Part shown: positions 8,918-16,566 of the stretch, piece after piece
Numbering within the stretch: position 1 is the stretch's first letter
How the letters are laid out: each line of letters begins with the position of its first letter
Source of the DNA: VRUE01 sp963840565
GTDB taxonomy: Bacteria > Actinomycetota > Thermoleophilia > Solirubrobacterales > 70-9
DNA: 64,000 bases
Assembly (NCBI GenBank): GCA_963840565.1
Contig: CAWIZH010000004.1
Span: 186,001-250,000 of the forward strand
Direction: 5' to 3'
Translations under genes and position numbers: made by a program
The notes under the pieces: generated by a model
Database searches by the model: none
What the model was told of the DNA's origin: nothing
The model's input: only the letters and a program-made list of their open reading frames with translations

Positions 8918-9666
8918 TCGCAGCAACCGAGGTCGAGCGACTGGCGGAGCTGATCCGCCAGTCGCGCAGTACCGTCGCGCTGACCGGTGCCGGGATCTCG
9001 GTCCCGTCCGGGATCCCGGACTTCCGCACGCCCGAGACCGGGCTGTGGGCCAATGTAGACCCGATGGAGGTCGCACATATCGACGTCTTCGAGCGCGACC
9101 CAGCGCGCTTCTGGTCCTACTACCGGCCGCGCTTCGAGTCGCTCGGCGACAAGCAGCCCAATGCGGCCCACGAGGCGCTCGCTGAGCTGGAACAGCGCGG
9201 GTTGTTGGAGGGCGTGATCACGCAGAACATCGATCGCCTGCACGGAAAGGCGGGCTCGGAGAACGTGGTCGAGGTCCATTGCTCGATCGAGACCTCGACC
9301 TGCCGACGCTGTGCCACTTCCTACGGCCTCGACGAGATGGACCCGCTCTTCAACGCCGACGGCGTCGCGCTTTGCGCCGGCTGTGGCAGTCCCGTCAAGC
9401 CCGACGTCGTGCTCTTCGGCGAGATGTTGCCCGAAGGAGCGATGCGCCGTGCGCAGGAGCTGGCGGAAGCCGCCGAGCTGCTGATCTGCGTCGGCTCGTC
9501 ACTTGTCGTGTATCCGGTGGCCGGCCTTCCCGCCGTGACCCTCGAACGCGGCGGAAGACTCGCCATCGTCACCAAGGGCCCGACGCCGTATGACGGCGAG
9601 GCCGCCGTCAAGCTCGAAGGTGAGATCGACGCGGAGCTGCGCGCCCTGCTCGCCGCGCTCGGCTAG
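8902..9666 (+). CDS. Sir2-family NAD-dependent protein deacylase (sirtuin)
   Basis: A sirtuin that removes acyl groups from lysine side chains while consuming NAD. It shows GAGISVPSGIPDFR (NAD binding), TQNIDRLHGKAG with the catalytic histidine, a four-cysteine zinc site (CRRC then CAGC) and the CVGSSLVVYPVA strand. The usual TQNVDGLH motif reads TQNIDRLH here. The GTG at 8902 overlaps the preceding beta-oxidation gene by 16 bases, implying co-transcription and a link between acyl-CoA supply and protein deacylation. The TAG stop lies inside the GCTAGC target duplicated by the IS element, so the protein is intact despite the insertion. Confidence 0.88.
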   Translation: MERQVIAATEVERLAELIRQSRSTVALTGAGISVPSGIPDFRTPETGLWANVDPMEVAHIDVFERDPARFWSYYRPRFESLGDKQPNAAHEALAELEQRGLLEGVITQNIDRLHGKAGSENVVEVHCSIETSTCRRCATSYGLDEMDPLFNADGVALCAGCGSPVKPDVVLFGEMLPEGAMRRAQELAEAAELLICVGSSLVVYPVAGLPAVTLERGGRLAIVTKGPTPYDGEAAVKLEGEIDAELRALLAALG

Positions 9667-9667
9667 C
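9662..9667. repeat. Left target-site duplication GCTAGC of the IS element
   Basis: GCTAGC directly precedes the left terminal repeat and is repeated at 10697-10702. IS481 of Bordetella is known to duplicate an NCTAGN target, which this matches. The copy contains the stop codon of the sirtuin gene. Confidence 0.85.
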
Positions 9668-9690
9668 TGTAGTTCCTAACAACGTTGTTC
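9668..9690 (+). repeat. Left terminal inverted repeat of the IS481-family element
   Basis: Starts TGTAGTTCCTAACAACG and pairs with 10674-10696. Mismatches lie only in the central part, while the outer nine bases are perfectly conserved. Confidence 0.88.
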
Positions 9691-9750
9691 ATCCGGGCCT
9701 CCTTGAAGGCTGGGGGTGTCGAAGCCACCACCCAACAAGGAGGACACCGG

Positions 9751-10701
9751 ATGAAGATCCACGCTAACGCTCGCACCTGCCCGAACAGCCGCAGGCTGCT
9801 GGTCAAACGCATCGAAGAGGAGAGCTGGTCGCTGATGGTGGCGGCCGAGGCCGCCGGCATCAGCGAGCGGAGCGCTCGCAAGTGGCTGAGCCGCTGGCGC
9901 ACCGAGGGAGAGGCAGGCCTGCTCGATCGCTCCTCGGCGCCCAGGCGCACCCCCAACCGCACGCCTGAGGCGACCGTCGAGGCAATCACCGCGCTGCGCC
10001 GCCTGCGGATGACCGCGGCCGAGATCGCAGAGACTCTTGGCTTGGCGCTTTCGACGGTCTCACTGTGGTTGAAGCGCGTCGGGCTGGGCAAGCGCAGTCG
10101 CCTCCAGCCTCCCGAGCCACCCAATCGCTATGAGCGCTCACGGCCTGGAGAGCTGATCCACATCGACGTCAAGAAGCTCGGGCGCTTCGGCGCGGCCGGC
10201 AAACGGGTGATCGGAAATCGCAGCGGGCCTCGGGGCTACGGCTGGGAGTGCTGCCACGTCTGTGTCGATGACGCCACCCGTCTCGCCTACGTCGAGGTGC
10301 TGGCCGACGAGCGCGGGGAGACCTCATCAGAGTTCCTACGCCGCGCCGTTGCCTGGTTTGCCGAACGCGGGGTGAAGGTCGAGCGGGTGATGACCGACAA
10401 CGGCTCTCCCTATCGCTCGGTGATCCATGCCGCCACCTGCCGCGAGCTGGGGATCCGCCACTTGCGCACCCGTCCCTACCGGCCCCAGACCAACGGCAAG
10501 GCAGAGCGCTTCATCCAGACGATGCTGCGCGAGTGGGCCTATGGGCGCCTCTACGGCAGCTCTTCAGAGCGACGCGGCCAACTGCCCGGTTGGCTCGATC
10601 GCTACAACTACCACCGAAAGCACGGCTCCCTCGGCCATCGTCCGCCAGCTGCTCGCCTCAACGAGCTACTTGGGAACAACCTGGTTGGGAACTACAGCTA
10701 G
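9751..10701 (+). CDS. IS481-family DDE transposase
   Basis: The 316-residue transposase has an N-terminal helix-turn-helix region (SLMVAAEAAGISERSARKWL), a second helix-turn-helix (MTAAEIAETLGLALSTVSLW) and an rve-type catalytic core. The acidic triad is visible in HIDVKKLGRF, MTDNGSPYRS and GKAERFIQTM. The ATG at 9751 is preceded by AAGGAGG (9737-9743). Codons upstream of it fall in the terminal repeat and lack a ribosome site. The TAG stop at 10699-10701 lies beyond the right terminal repeat, inside the duplicated target, so termination depends on the CTAG target chosen at insertion. Confidence 0.93.
   Translation: MKIHANARTCPNSRRLLVKRIEEESWSLMVAAEAAGISERSARKWLSRWRTEGEAGLLDRSSAPRRTPNRTPEATVEAITALRRLRMTAAEIAETLGLALSTVSLWLKRVGLGKRSRLQPPEPPNRYERSRPGELIHIDVKKLGRFGAAGKRVIGNRSGPRGYGWECCHVCVDDATRLAYVEVLADERGETSSEFLRRAVAWFAERGVKVERVMTDNGSPYRSVIHAATCRELGIRHLRTRPYRPQTNGKAERFIQTMLREWAYGRLYGSSSERRGQLPGWLDRYNYHRKHGSLGHRPPAARLNELLGNNLVGNYS
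10674..10696 (-). repeat. Right terminal inverted repeat of the IS481-family element
   Basis: Ends GGTTGGGAACTACA and is the imperfect reverse complement of 9668-9690. The transposase coding sequence runs through it, giving the C-terminal residues NYS. Confidence 0.88.
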
Positions 10702-10702
10702 C
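10697..10702. repeat. Right target-site duplication GCTAGC of the IS element
   Basis: Second copy of the 6-bp target. It provides the stop codon for the transposase on the plus strand and, read on the minus strand, the stop codon of the convergent membrane protein. Confidence 0.85.
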
Positions 10703-11045
10703 CCGCGCCCGCAGCTGCCGGCGCAGCGAGCGGGCCGATGCTCTGATCGCTGCAGCCGGCGGCGATCGCCCGGTACTGGGGCTCGTCGCGGCCGGCGCTG
10801 CGTGCGCAGAGCTCCCTTGCCTCCTTGCCGCAGGCCTGGATCAGCTCGGCGCCGGTACGACCGGCGACGGAGACGCGGATGCAGCCGGGCTCCGGCGGCG
10901 GCTCGGTTGCGCCGGAGGTGGCGAGAATCAGCGCCGCCAGGGCGGCGAAAGTCACCACGACGCCGACTATGACGACGTTTCGCTCCCGCTTCGTCAAGCC
11001 TCGCAGGGGCGTGTTGACGCGTTTGAAGTGTCCTTCGAGTGGCAT
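10698..11045 (-). CDS. Small single-pass membrane protein of unknown function
   Basis: This 115-residue protein has a basic N-terminus (FKRVNTPLRGLTKRER), one membrane helix at about residues 24-43 (VVIVGVVVTFAALAALILAT) and an extracytoplasmic region with four cysteines that could form disulphides. I do not recognise a named family. Its stop codon is the minus-strand reading of CTAG in the IS target duplication. Before insertion it would have overlapped the sirtuin stop tail-to-tail, so the protein is unchanged by the IS. Start ATG at 11045. Confidence 0.6.
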   Translation of the reverse strand: MPLEGHFKRVNTPLRGLTKRERNVVIVGVVVTFAALAALILATSGATEPPPEPGCIRVSVAGRTGAELIQACGKEARELCARSAGRDEPQYRAIAAGCSDQSIGPLAAPAAAGAG

Positions 11046-11240
11046 CGCAGCGCAGATTAACGGCTGCCGCTGTGGCGCGAACCTCCATTCGGGCGAACCT
11101 TCTGGGGCGATCTTTAGACAGCTGTACGAGGTGGCGGCGGCGTAGCAACGGCAGGCTTATGGCAAGTCATTGGGCGCTTTGTGCCGGCGGCAGCATTTCC
11201 GTGATCGGCAGCCCTCAGAAAGAAAGGAAACACCGGATCT

Positions 11241-12626
11241 ATGGATTGGTTGAGTGTAGGTGCCATACCTTGGTTGAGCGAAGGTGCCAATTCATGGCAG
11301 CTGACCGCCGCAACCCTGGTCGGTCTGATGAGCGTCCCGGGGCTGGTCGTCCTCTACGGCGGCGTGATGCAGAAGCGCTGGTCGGTGAACTCGATGATGA
11401 TGGCCTTTGTCGCCTTCGCGATCGTGCTCATCCTCTGGTGCCTGTTCGCGTTCCGGATGGCCTTTGGAGCCCCGATGCACATATTTGGGGCCAGCGGCAG
11501 CAGTTTCCTCGCCAATATGTGGGGGCACCCAGGCTCGATCCTGAGCAGCGCCAGCGAGCTCGGACACGGTCACATACCCCTGCTGCCCGTGGTATCGGAA
11601 GAAATCGAATTCCCGCAATCGACGCTTGCCTACTTCCAGATCGTCTTCGCGGCTATTACACCGATGCTGATGCTGGGATCGGTGCTGGGGCGGATCAATT
11701 TCAAAGCCTGGATCCCGTTCGTCGCCCTCTGGACCGTCCTCGTCTACACGATCAACGCCTTCCTGATCTGGGGCGGCGGTTACTTCGCCCAGCACGGTGC
11801 GATTGACTTCTCCGGTGGCTACGTGATCCATCTCGCCGCCGGAGTCTCAGGCTTCGTAGCGGCATGGGTGATCGGCCCGCGCCTGCAACGCGACCGCGAG
11901 GTCGACGCCCCGAACAACCTGGCGATGGTCGCCGTCGGGGCCGGCCTGCTCTGGATGGGTTGGAACGGCTTCAACGGCGGTGACTGGTACTCGGCCGGCA
12001 ACATCGCCTCTGCCGCCGTGCTCAACACCAACCTCTGTACCGCCGTTGCCTTCCTGGTCTGGGTCGCATGGGACTATGCGACCGGGCGCAAGCCGAGCCT
12101 GATCGGCAGCGTCAACGGCATGATCGTCGGCCTCGTTGCGATCACCCCCGGCGCCGGTTTCGTCAACGGTTGGGGTGCGATCATCATCGGCGTCGTCGCC
12201 AGCACGTTGGTCTACTTCGCTCTCAACTACCTGAGCAGGGTGAGGCCATTCCGCAACGTCGACGACACCCTCGGCGTCGTTTACACCCACGGCTTCGCCG
12301 GGGTCGCCGGCGGCCTCCTGGTCGGCATCTTCGCCAACAGCGCAATGGCGGAAACAACCCTTGCCGGCACGATCTCGGGGGGCGGGCTGCACCTGCTCGG
12401 CTGGCAGGCGCTGACCGCGCTCTGGGTGATCGTGTTCTCCTCGATCGGCACCTTCATCCTGCTCAAACTGGTCGGCCTCGTCGTGCCGCTGCGCATGACC
12501 GACGAGGAAATGGAGATCGGCGACATCGCTGTCCACGGGCACGAGGTCTACCCCTCGGACGTGCCTTCCCTCGGCTACCCGGACGGGGTTGCCGCCCCGG
12601 CGGCCCCGGCGGCAGGAGGCGTCTAG
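11241..12626 (+). CDS. amt: Ammonium transporter Amt
   Basis: A 461-residue Amt/MEP/Rh family channel with about eleven membrane helices that brings ammonium into the cell. Visible family features include GLVVLYGGVMQKR near the N-terminus, GGYVIHLAAGVSGFVAAW (the conserved histidine of the pore pair), WMGWNGFNGG, and THGFAGVAGGLLVGI with the second pore histidine. The mature N-terminus is short and hydrophobic. ATG 11241 is preceded by AGAAAGAAAGGAAAC. It is a single gene with its own terminator. The usual companion P-II gene is not adjacent but lies at 20.2 kb. Confidence 0.95.
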   Translation: MDWLSVGAIPWLSEGANSWQLTAATLVGLMSVPGLVVLYGGVMQKRWSVNSMMMAFVAFAIVLILWCLFAFRMAFGAPMHIFGASGSSFLANMWGHPGSILSSASELGHGHIPLLPVVSEEIEFPQSTLAYFQIVFAAITPMLMLGSVLGRINFKAWIPFVALWTVLVYTINAFLIWGGGYFAQHGAIDFSGGYVIHLAAGVSGFVAAWVIGPRLQRDREVDAPNNLAMVAVGAGLLWMGWNGFNGGDWYSAGNIASAAVLNTNLCTAVAFLVWVAWDYATGRKPSLIGSVNGMIVGLVAITPGAGFVNGWGAIIIGVVASTLVYFALNYLSRVRPFRNVDDTLGVVYTHGFAGVAGGLLVGIFANSAMAETTLAGTISGGGLHLLGWQALTALWVIVFSSIGTFILLKLVGLVVPLRMTDEEMEIGDIAVHGHEVYPSDVPSLGYPDGVAAPAAPAAGGV

Positions 12627-12670
12627 CCAAAATTGCCGGGCTGCGCTGGCAGCTCGGCAAACGAGGAACA

Positions 12671-12710
12671 GGAACCGCCCCCGCACTCTCCCGGGGGCGG
12701 TTCCATTTTT
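12671..12710 (+). terminator. Intrinsic terminator after amt
   Basis: A 13-bp GC-rich stem GGAACCGCCCCCG / CGGGGGCGGTTCC is followed within two bases by TTTTT. It lies 45 bp after the amt stop and just before the convergent LysR stop, so it may serve both. Confidence 0.85.
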
Positions 12711-12714
12711 AGGC

Positions 12715-13632
12715 TTAAGGCATTGCTCCCCCGTGCGAGCGGGCTACCTCGCGCAGGGTGTCGAGCAGGGTTGCCACCGCCGGCGTCACCGGCGCACCGC
12801 GGCGAGTGGCGGCGAAGACCTTGCGCACGGGGCTCTGGGGGTGCAGGGCGCGGATGCGGATGTCGCTGCGCACGGCGGAGAGCGCCAGCTGCGGAATCAG
12901 GCTGACGCCGACACCGGCTGCGACCAGGCCCTGGACGGTCTGGTAGTCGTCGCTCTCGAAGGAGACCCGGGGCTCGAACCCGGCGGCGTGACAGGAGCGG
13001 ACAACGTGACGAGCGCACGGCCCCGAGACCGACGTCTGCACCCATGACTCTTCGCGCAGGTCCTCGAGGCGGACCTGGCTTCTGCGGGCGAGCGGGTGGG
13101 CGGTCGGCAGTGCGAGGTGGAGAGGGTCTTCGAGCAGCTCGAAGCGCCTGACGCCGGCGGCGAGGCGCTCGCCGACGCTCTCGAATTCGTAAAGAAGGGC
13201 GAGGTCGAACTCGCCACCGCGAAGGCGGGGTGCGATTTCCTCGGGCTCGCCCTCGGCGAGCGTCACTTCGACGCCCGGGTGCCCGGCGCTGAAGGCCGCA
13301 ATCGCCTGTGGCACCAGCGTCGCCCCGGCGCTGGGGAAGGAAGCGATGCGCAGCCTGCCCGCGCGCCCGCCGGCAATTGCCGCGAGCTCGGTCTCGGCGG
13401 CTTCCATGCGGCCGAGGATGCCCTCGGCGTGGGTGACCAGTGCCGCCCCGGCGGCGGTTGGCCGGGCCCCGCCGCGATCGCGCTCGATCAGGGTCGTGCC
13501 GACCTCACCCTCGAGCGTTGCGATTGCCTGCGAGACGGCGGACTGCGAGTAGGAGAGCGTGTCGGCGGCGGCGGAAAAGGAGCCGCTGCTCACCACCTCG
13601 CGGAGCACGTTGAGGCGGGCCGCATTCAACAT
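12715..13632 (-). CDS. LysR-family transcriptional regulator
   Basis: This 305-residue LysR regulator has the N-terminal winged helix (FSAAADTLSYSQSAVSQAIATLE) and a periplasmic-binding-like effector domain. I place the start at ATG 13632 (MLNAARLNVLREVV). A TTG six bases upstream is possible but lies within the palindromic site. It is divergent from the universal stress protein gene at 13738, with a LysR-type palindrome immediately upstream of its own start. It therefore probably autoregulates and may control the stress protein. The effector is unknown. Confidence 0.9.
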   Translation of the reverse strand: MLNAARLNVLREVVSSGSFSAAADTLSYSQSAVSQAIATLEGEVGTTLIERDRGGARPTAAGAALVTHAEGILGRMEAAETELAAIAGGRAGRLRIASFPSAGATLVPQAIAAFSAGHPGVEVTLAEGEPEEIAPRLRGGEFDLALLYEFESVGERLAAGVRRFELLEDPLHLALPTAHPLARRSQVRLEDLREESWVQTSVSGPCARHVVRSCHAAGFEPRVSFESDDYQTVQGLVAAGVGVSLIPQLALSAVRSDIRIRALHPQSPVRKVFAATRRGAPVTPAVATLLDTLREVARSHGGAMP

Positions 13633-13645
13633 AAGCAAAGCTTAT
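13631..13645. promoter_or_regulatory. LysR-type palindromic box at the regulator start
   Basis: ATAAGCAAAGCTTAT is a perfect 6-bp inverted repeat around AAA and contains the T-N11-A pattern typical of LysR sites. It overlaps the start region of the LysR gene, as expected for negative autoregulation, and faces the divergent gene at 13738. Confidence 0.5.
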
Positions 13646-13737
13646 CGACTACATAGGCATTAACAGTTGTGATTATCAATGGAGCGTGGCAGCATCGAAT
13701 CCAACTTCAGCCGACCTCATCCCAGCAAGGAGATCCG

Positions 13738-14460
13738 ATGTCCACTCGCATCATCGTTTCCTACGACGACACCGATAACGACCGCGACGCGCTCGCACTC
13801 GGCCGCCTGCTCGCCTTCAGCGGCGCCGAGCTCTCGCTTGCCTACGTCCGCCACTCGCAGGGCGGTGCGCTGGAAGAGAAGGAGGCCGAGGACCTGCTTG
13901 CCCGCGGCGCCGAATCGGTCGGCGCTCCTGACATGCCACGCCACGTGGTCGTCAACCCGGGCACCAGCGTCGGCCTTGCTGAGCTGGCCGAGAGCGAAGG
14001 CGCTGACGTGATCGTCTTCGGCTCCGAGTACCGCACGGCTCCCGGCACGGTCAAGCCCGGTATCCCGGCCCACAAGCTGCTGCTCGGCGGTCCGGCGGCG
14101 ATCGCGGTCGCCCCGGCTGGCCTGCGCGACAACCCCTCGGTCAGCATCAACACGATCGGCGTCATCGACGAAGGCGATCCCGCCGCTCAGCAGACGGCCG
14201 AGAGCCTGGCCACGGCGCTCGGCGCCACGGTGGCGGAGCGCGCGAGCGGCGGCCATATCGACCTGCTCGTCGTCGGCTCCCGCCCTGAGTCCCCGGCCGG
14301 CAAGGTGACTCTCAGCGCCGCCAGCGACTACGCGGTCGAGACCGCGAGCTTCCCGGTTTTGGTCGTGCCCCGCGGCCGGCAGATCAGCTTCGCCTCGGCT
14401 CCCCCGCCGGCGCCTGCAGGCCCCGGCGACGGCGACCCCGAGTCCGCGGTTTCTGCCTAG
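13738..14460 (+). CDS. Universal stress protein (UspA-like), tandem domain
   Basis: About 240 residues, long enough for one complete Usp domain and a shorter second one. The first domain begins RIIVSYDDTDNDRDAL and contains a GSEYRTAPGTVKPG segment close to the ATP-binding G2xG9GS signature. The second ends with LLVVGSRPESPAGKVTLS and FPVLVVPRG. A proline-rich acidic tail follows. ATG 13738 has AAGGAG eight bases upstream. The TAG stop shares the palindromic CTAG at 14457-14460 with the convergent gene. Its likely role is ATP-linked stress signalling, with no specific trigger visible except the adjacent LysR regulator. Confidence 0.82.
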   Translation: MSTRIIVSYDDTDNDRDALALGRLLAFSGAELSLAYVRHSQGGALEEKEAEDLLARGAESVGAPDMPRHVVVNPGTSVGLAELAESEGADVIVFGSEYRTAPGTVKPGIPAHKLLLGGPAAIAVAPAGLRDNPSVSINTIGVIDEGDPAAQQTAESLATALGATVAERASGGHIDLLVVGSRPESPAGKVTLSAASDYAVETASFPVLVVPRGRQISFASAPPPAPAGPGDGDPESAVSA

Positions 14461-14903
14461 GGCTTCCGCTTGACGACGAGAATCACGGCCGCGACCTCCG
14501 AGTCGCGGCCGTCGATCCGCTTGCGGGCCTCGCTCCAGGCGACGGGGGCCGCGTCCTGACCATCGAGCAACTCGGCGACGGTTTGCCCCGGGTCGTCGGC
14601 CTGCACGAGGAAGGCATCGGGCTGCCGCGGGGCGGGCGCTGCGGCGAGCTCCCTCTTGGTCACGTTCTCTGAAGCACGCGCCGCGTTTGACCAGCCCTGG
14701 CCAAAGGCAAGGTCCGGCCCGTCGAGGTGCGGGCCCTCGAGGATCGTCAGCCGGGACTCGGCGGGCAGCCACTCCTGTTCTCCCAGCTCGACCGTCAGGT
14801 CCTCCAGCCACGGCGCCACGACCTGCGCCAGCAGTTGCTCACGGCTGAGGTTGAAGGAGCGAGCATGACTGAGGCCGTCGCTGAGCTCGACGTGGAAGGG
14901 CAC
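14457..14903 (-). CDS. Conserved-looking hypothetical protein, 148 aa
   Basis: I do not recognise this protein. It starts at GTG 14903 (MPFHVELSDGLSHARSFNLS), has no membrane segment or signal peptide, and includes LTILEGPHLDGPDLAFGQGW and a basic C-terminus VVKRKP. Codon usage is GC3-rich and the frame is intact, supporting a real gene. Its stop overlaps the stress protein stop in a shared CTAG. Its start is only 11 bp from the divergent HAD hydrolase start, so the two must share or interleave their promoters. Confidence 0.6.
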   Translation of the reverse strand: MPFHVELSDGLSHARSFNLSREQLLAQVVAPWLEDLTVELGEQEWLPAESRLTILEGPHLDGPDLAFGQGWSNAARASENVTKRELAAAPAPRQPDAFLVQADDPGQTVAELLDGQDAAPVAWSEARKRIDGRDSEVAAVILVVKRKP

Positions 14904-14914
14904 GCGACAACCAT

Positions 14915-15592
14915 ATGCTCACGGCGATGGAGACGTCCCTGCCCGCCGCCGTCGTCTTCGACAACGACGGCCTCCTGCTCGACACGGAGTCGGTCTGGAC
15001 CCGGGCCGAGCAGGATCTGTTCGAGCGGCGGGGGGTCGACTTCACTCCCGCCCACAAGCGCGAGCTGGTCGGGACCTCGGCCGAGATCGCAGGGAGCATT
15101 CTCGAGCGGCGACTCGGCGAACCGGGGCGAGCCTCCGAGCTGATCGAGGAGCTCAACGAGCTGGTCGTCGCCGAGCTCGAGCACGGGGTGGAGGCGATGG
15201 TCGGCGCGCGCGAGCTGCTGCACCAGCTCAACCAGCGCGGCACGCCGATCGGCCTCGTCTCCAACTCCCCCCTGATCTTCGTTCGCCGCTCGCTGGAGAT
15301 CGTCGGTTTCGCAGATCAATTCGACGTCGTAATCAGCGCCCACGAAGTGGCGGCGCCGAAGCCGGCACCCGATCCTTATCTAGAGGCTTGCCGGCGACTT
15401 GGCGTCGAGGCCGGCCCAGCCGTGGTCGCGCTCGAGGACTCGCCCACCGGCGTCGCTGCGGCACGGGCAGCGGGGCTGACCGTGATCGGCGTGCCCTCGC
15501 TCGACGGGATCGAGCTGGACGAGGCCCACGAGATAGCCGAGTCGCTGCTCGACGCGGTTGTCGCGCGACGTCTGGTTCTTGGGGCGGACTGA
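14915..15592 (+). CDS. HAD-superfamily hydrolase, beta-phosphoglucomutase/phosphatase type
   Basis: A 225-residue HAD hydrolase. Motif I is VVFDNDGLLLDTES, with N in place of the usual second position of DxD read as DND (nucleophile D, acid D). Motif II is LVSNSP, motif III the lysine in APKPAPDPYLEA, and motif IV LEDSPTGVAAARAAG. The helical cap between motifs I and II is subclass IA, typical of phosphoglycolate phosphatase/beta-phosphoglucomutase relatives. A downstream ATG at 14930 (METSLPAAVVF) is an equally plausible start. The last codons and stop form the left arm of a large inverted repeat shared with the convergent gene. Confidence 0.85.
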   Translation: MLTAMETSLPAAVVFDNDGLLLDTESVWTRAEQDLFERRGVDFTPAHKRELVGTSAEIAGSILERRLGEPGRASELIEELNELVVAELEHGVEAMVGARELLHQLNQRGTPIGLVSNSPLIFVRRSLEIVGFADQFDVVISAHEVAAPKPAPDPYLEACRRLGVEAGPAVVALEDSPTGVAAARAAGLTVIGVPSLDGIELDEAHEIAESLLDAVVARRLVLGAD

Positions 15593-15683
15593 GTCGGGAC
15601 ACCCTCGCCCGGACAAATGCCGGTCTAATGAGACCGACATTTTGAGTATCCGCCCGTTCGAGGGTGTCCCGACTCAGTCCGCC
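15583..15683. repeat. 25-bp inverted repeat mirroring the 3' ends of two convergent genes
   Basis: The arms at 15583-15607 and 15659-15683 are perfect reverse complements over 25 bp. Each arm contains the terminal codons and stop (GGCGGACTGA) of its adjacent gene, so both proteins end in Ala-Asp. The 51-nt interior has its own nested hairpin (15615-15642, AAATG/CGGTCT against AGACCG/CATTT). The overall design, locus-specific arms around a structured interior, resembles the three-copy family but the core sequence differs. Confidence 0.85.
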
Positions 15684-16544
15684 AGGACGCGACGGCGGCG
15701 GAGGACGCGCTCGCAGAGAGCTTGTGTGTCCTTAACCGCCTGAAGCTGCGTTGCGTTGAGGTCTCCTTGCAAGGCCGCATTGGCTAGATCGCCGACATCG
15801 CCGCGGCTAGTCTCCAGCGCCCCCATGTCCTCCTCGTGGCCGGGGTCCGAAAGCGCGCCGCGCAACTCGACCAGCAGTGCCTCCAGGCCGACCCGCAGCT
15901 GCAGGGCGGCCTCACGGTTGCGGCCGGCGTCAAGGTCGGCTCTGGCGCGCAGGAGCAGTGTCTCGCAGGCGTTCAGACGCTCCCGGCCTCCCAGGACAGC
16001 CGCCAGCCGCTCCTGCGGGCGCAGCTCTTCGCTGCGCTGCTGGCGCCTGGTGGCGGGGCCGGCCTGCGTATCGACCTCGCGCGCGGCGCTGAATTCGCCG
16101 CTGGCGACCTCCTCGCCACTGCCGTAGCCAAGGCGGACGGCAACCGCTCGGGCTGGGATCAGTATCTGCGCGTGAGGATCGCCACTGGCGATTGCGTGGG
16201 CGTGGAGGGCCCGGTTGAGCAGGCCGATGCCCTCGGCGACGAGCTCGTCGACCGCCTTTTCGTCTGCGCTCGCCTGCTCCAGCCAGCGGGCCGCCTCCTC
16301 TTCTGCGCCAAACGGCTCGGACGCGCGTACCGTCGTTGCCCGGGTCAGCGGCAGGCTTGCCGGCGCAGCGCCCGGCTCTGCCTCTCGCGAGCGCCGGCGC
16401 CGGCGCCTCGGTGGCGAAGGGGCCCCGAGGGTTTCGAGCACGAGCACACGCTCGCTGTCGCTTGTCGCGAACCACGTAGCGACCGTCGGCGACGGCCAGC
16501 GTGCCGGCGAACTCGAACTGGGCGAATCCGAAGAGACGGGTCAA
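15674..16544 (-). CDS. Hypothetical protein, arginine/alanine-rich, one frameshift
   Basis: No family recognised. The N-terminus MTRLFGFAQFEFAGTLAVAD joins, through one extra A near 16464, to RDSDSERVLVLETLGAP and the rest of the frame. The protein then has a basic RRRRRRSR stretch and a long helical region with regular charged and leucine residues (residues about 60-280), suggestive of a coiled-coil or four-helix fold. There is no signal peptide. It is followed on the same strand by nothing, and preceded 22 bp upstream by the secreted peptidoglycan enzyme, so the two may form an operon. Its last codons form the right arm of the inverted repeat. Confidence 0.6.
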
Positions 16545-16566
16545 CGACCCAATTCTGCTCGAAAGA

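Larger units (their letters stand above)
9668..10696 (+). mobile_element. Complete IS481-family insertion sequence, 1029 bp
   Basis: The element is bounded by 23-bp imperfect terminal inverted repeats (9668-9690 and 10674-10696) that begin TGTAGTTCC and end GGAACTACA, with 19 of 23 positions matching. It is flanked by a perfect 6-bp duplication GCTAGC. It carries one intact DDE transposase. TGT...ACA ends, a CTAG-centred target and length near 1 kb are all typical of the IS481 family. Intact ends, duplication and ORF indicate a recent, possibly active copy. It sits exactly between two convergent genes without damaging either. Confidence 0.92.

Noticed and set aside
6850..9279. Minus-strand open frame of about 809 codons opposite the beta-oxidation gene and sirtuin
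   Set aside because: Same antisense artefact; the plus-strand genes carry complete catalytic motifs.
9668..10696. Possible composite transposon carrying the sirtuin or amt
   Set aside because: Only one IS copy is present in the window and the target duplication directly flanks it.
12671..12710. Treating the amt terminator as another member of the palindromic element family
   Set aside because: It has an ordinary GC stem with a T-tract directly after it and lacks the conserved core, so a standard terminator explains it.
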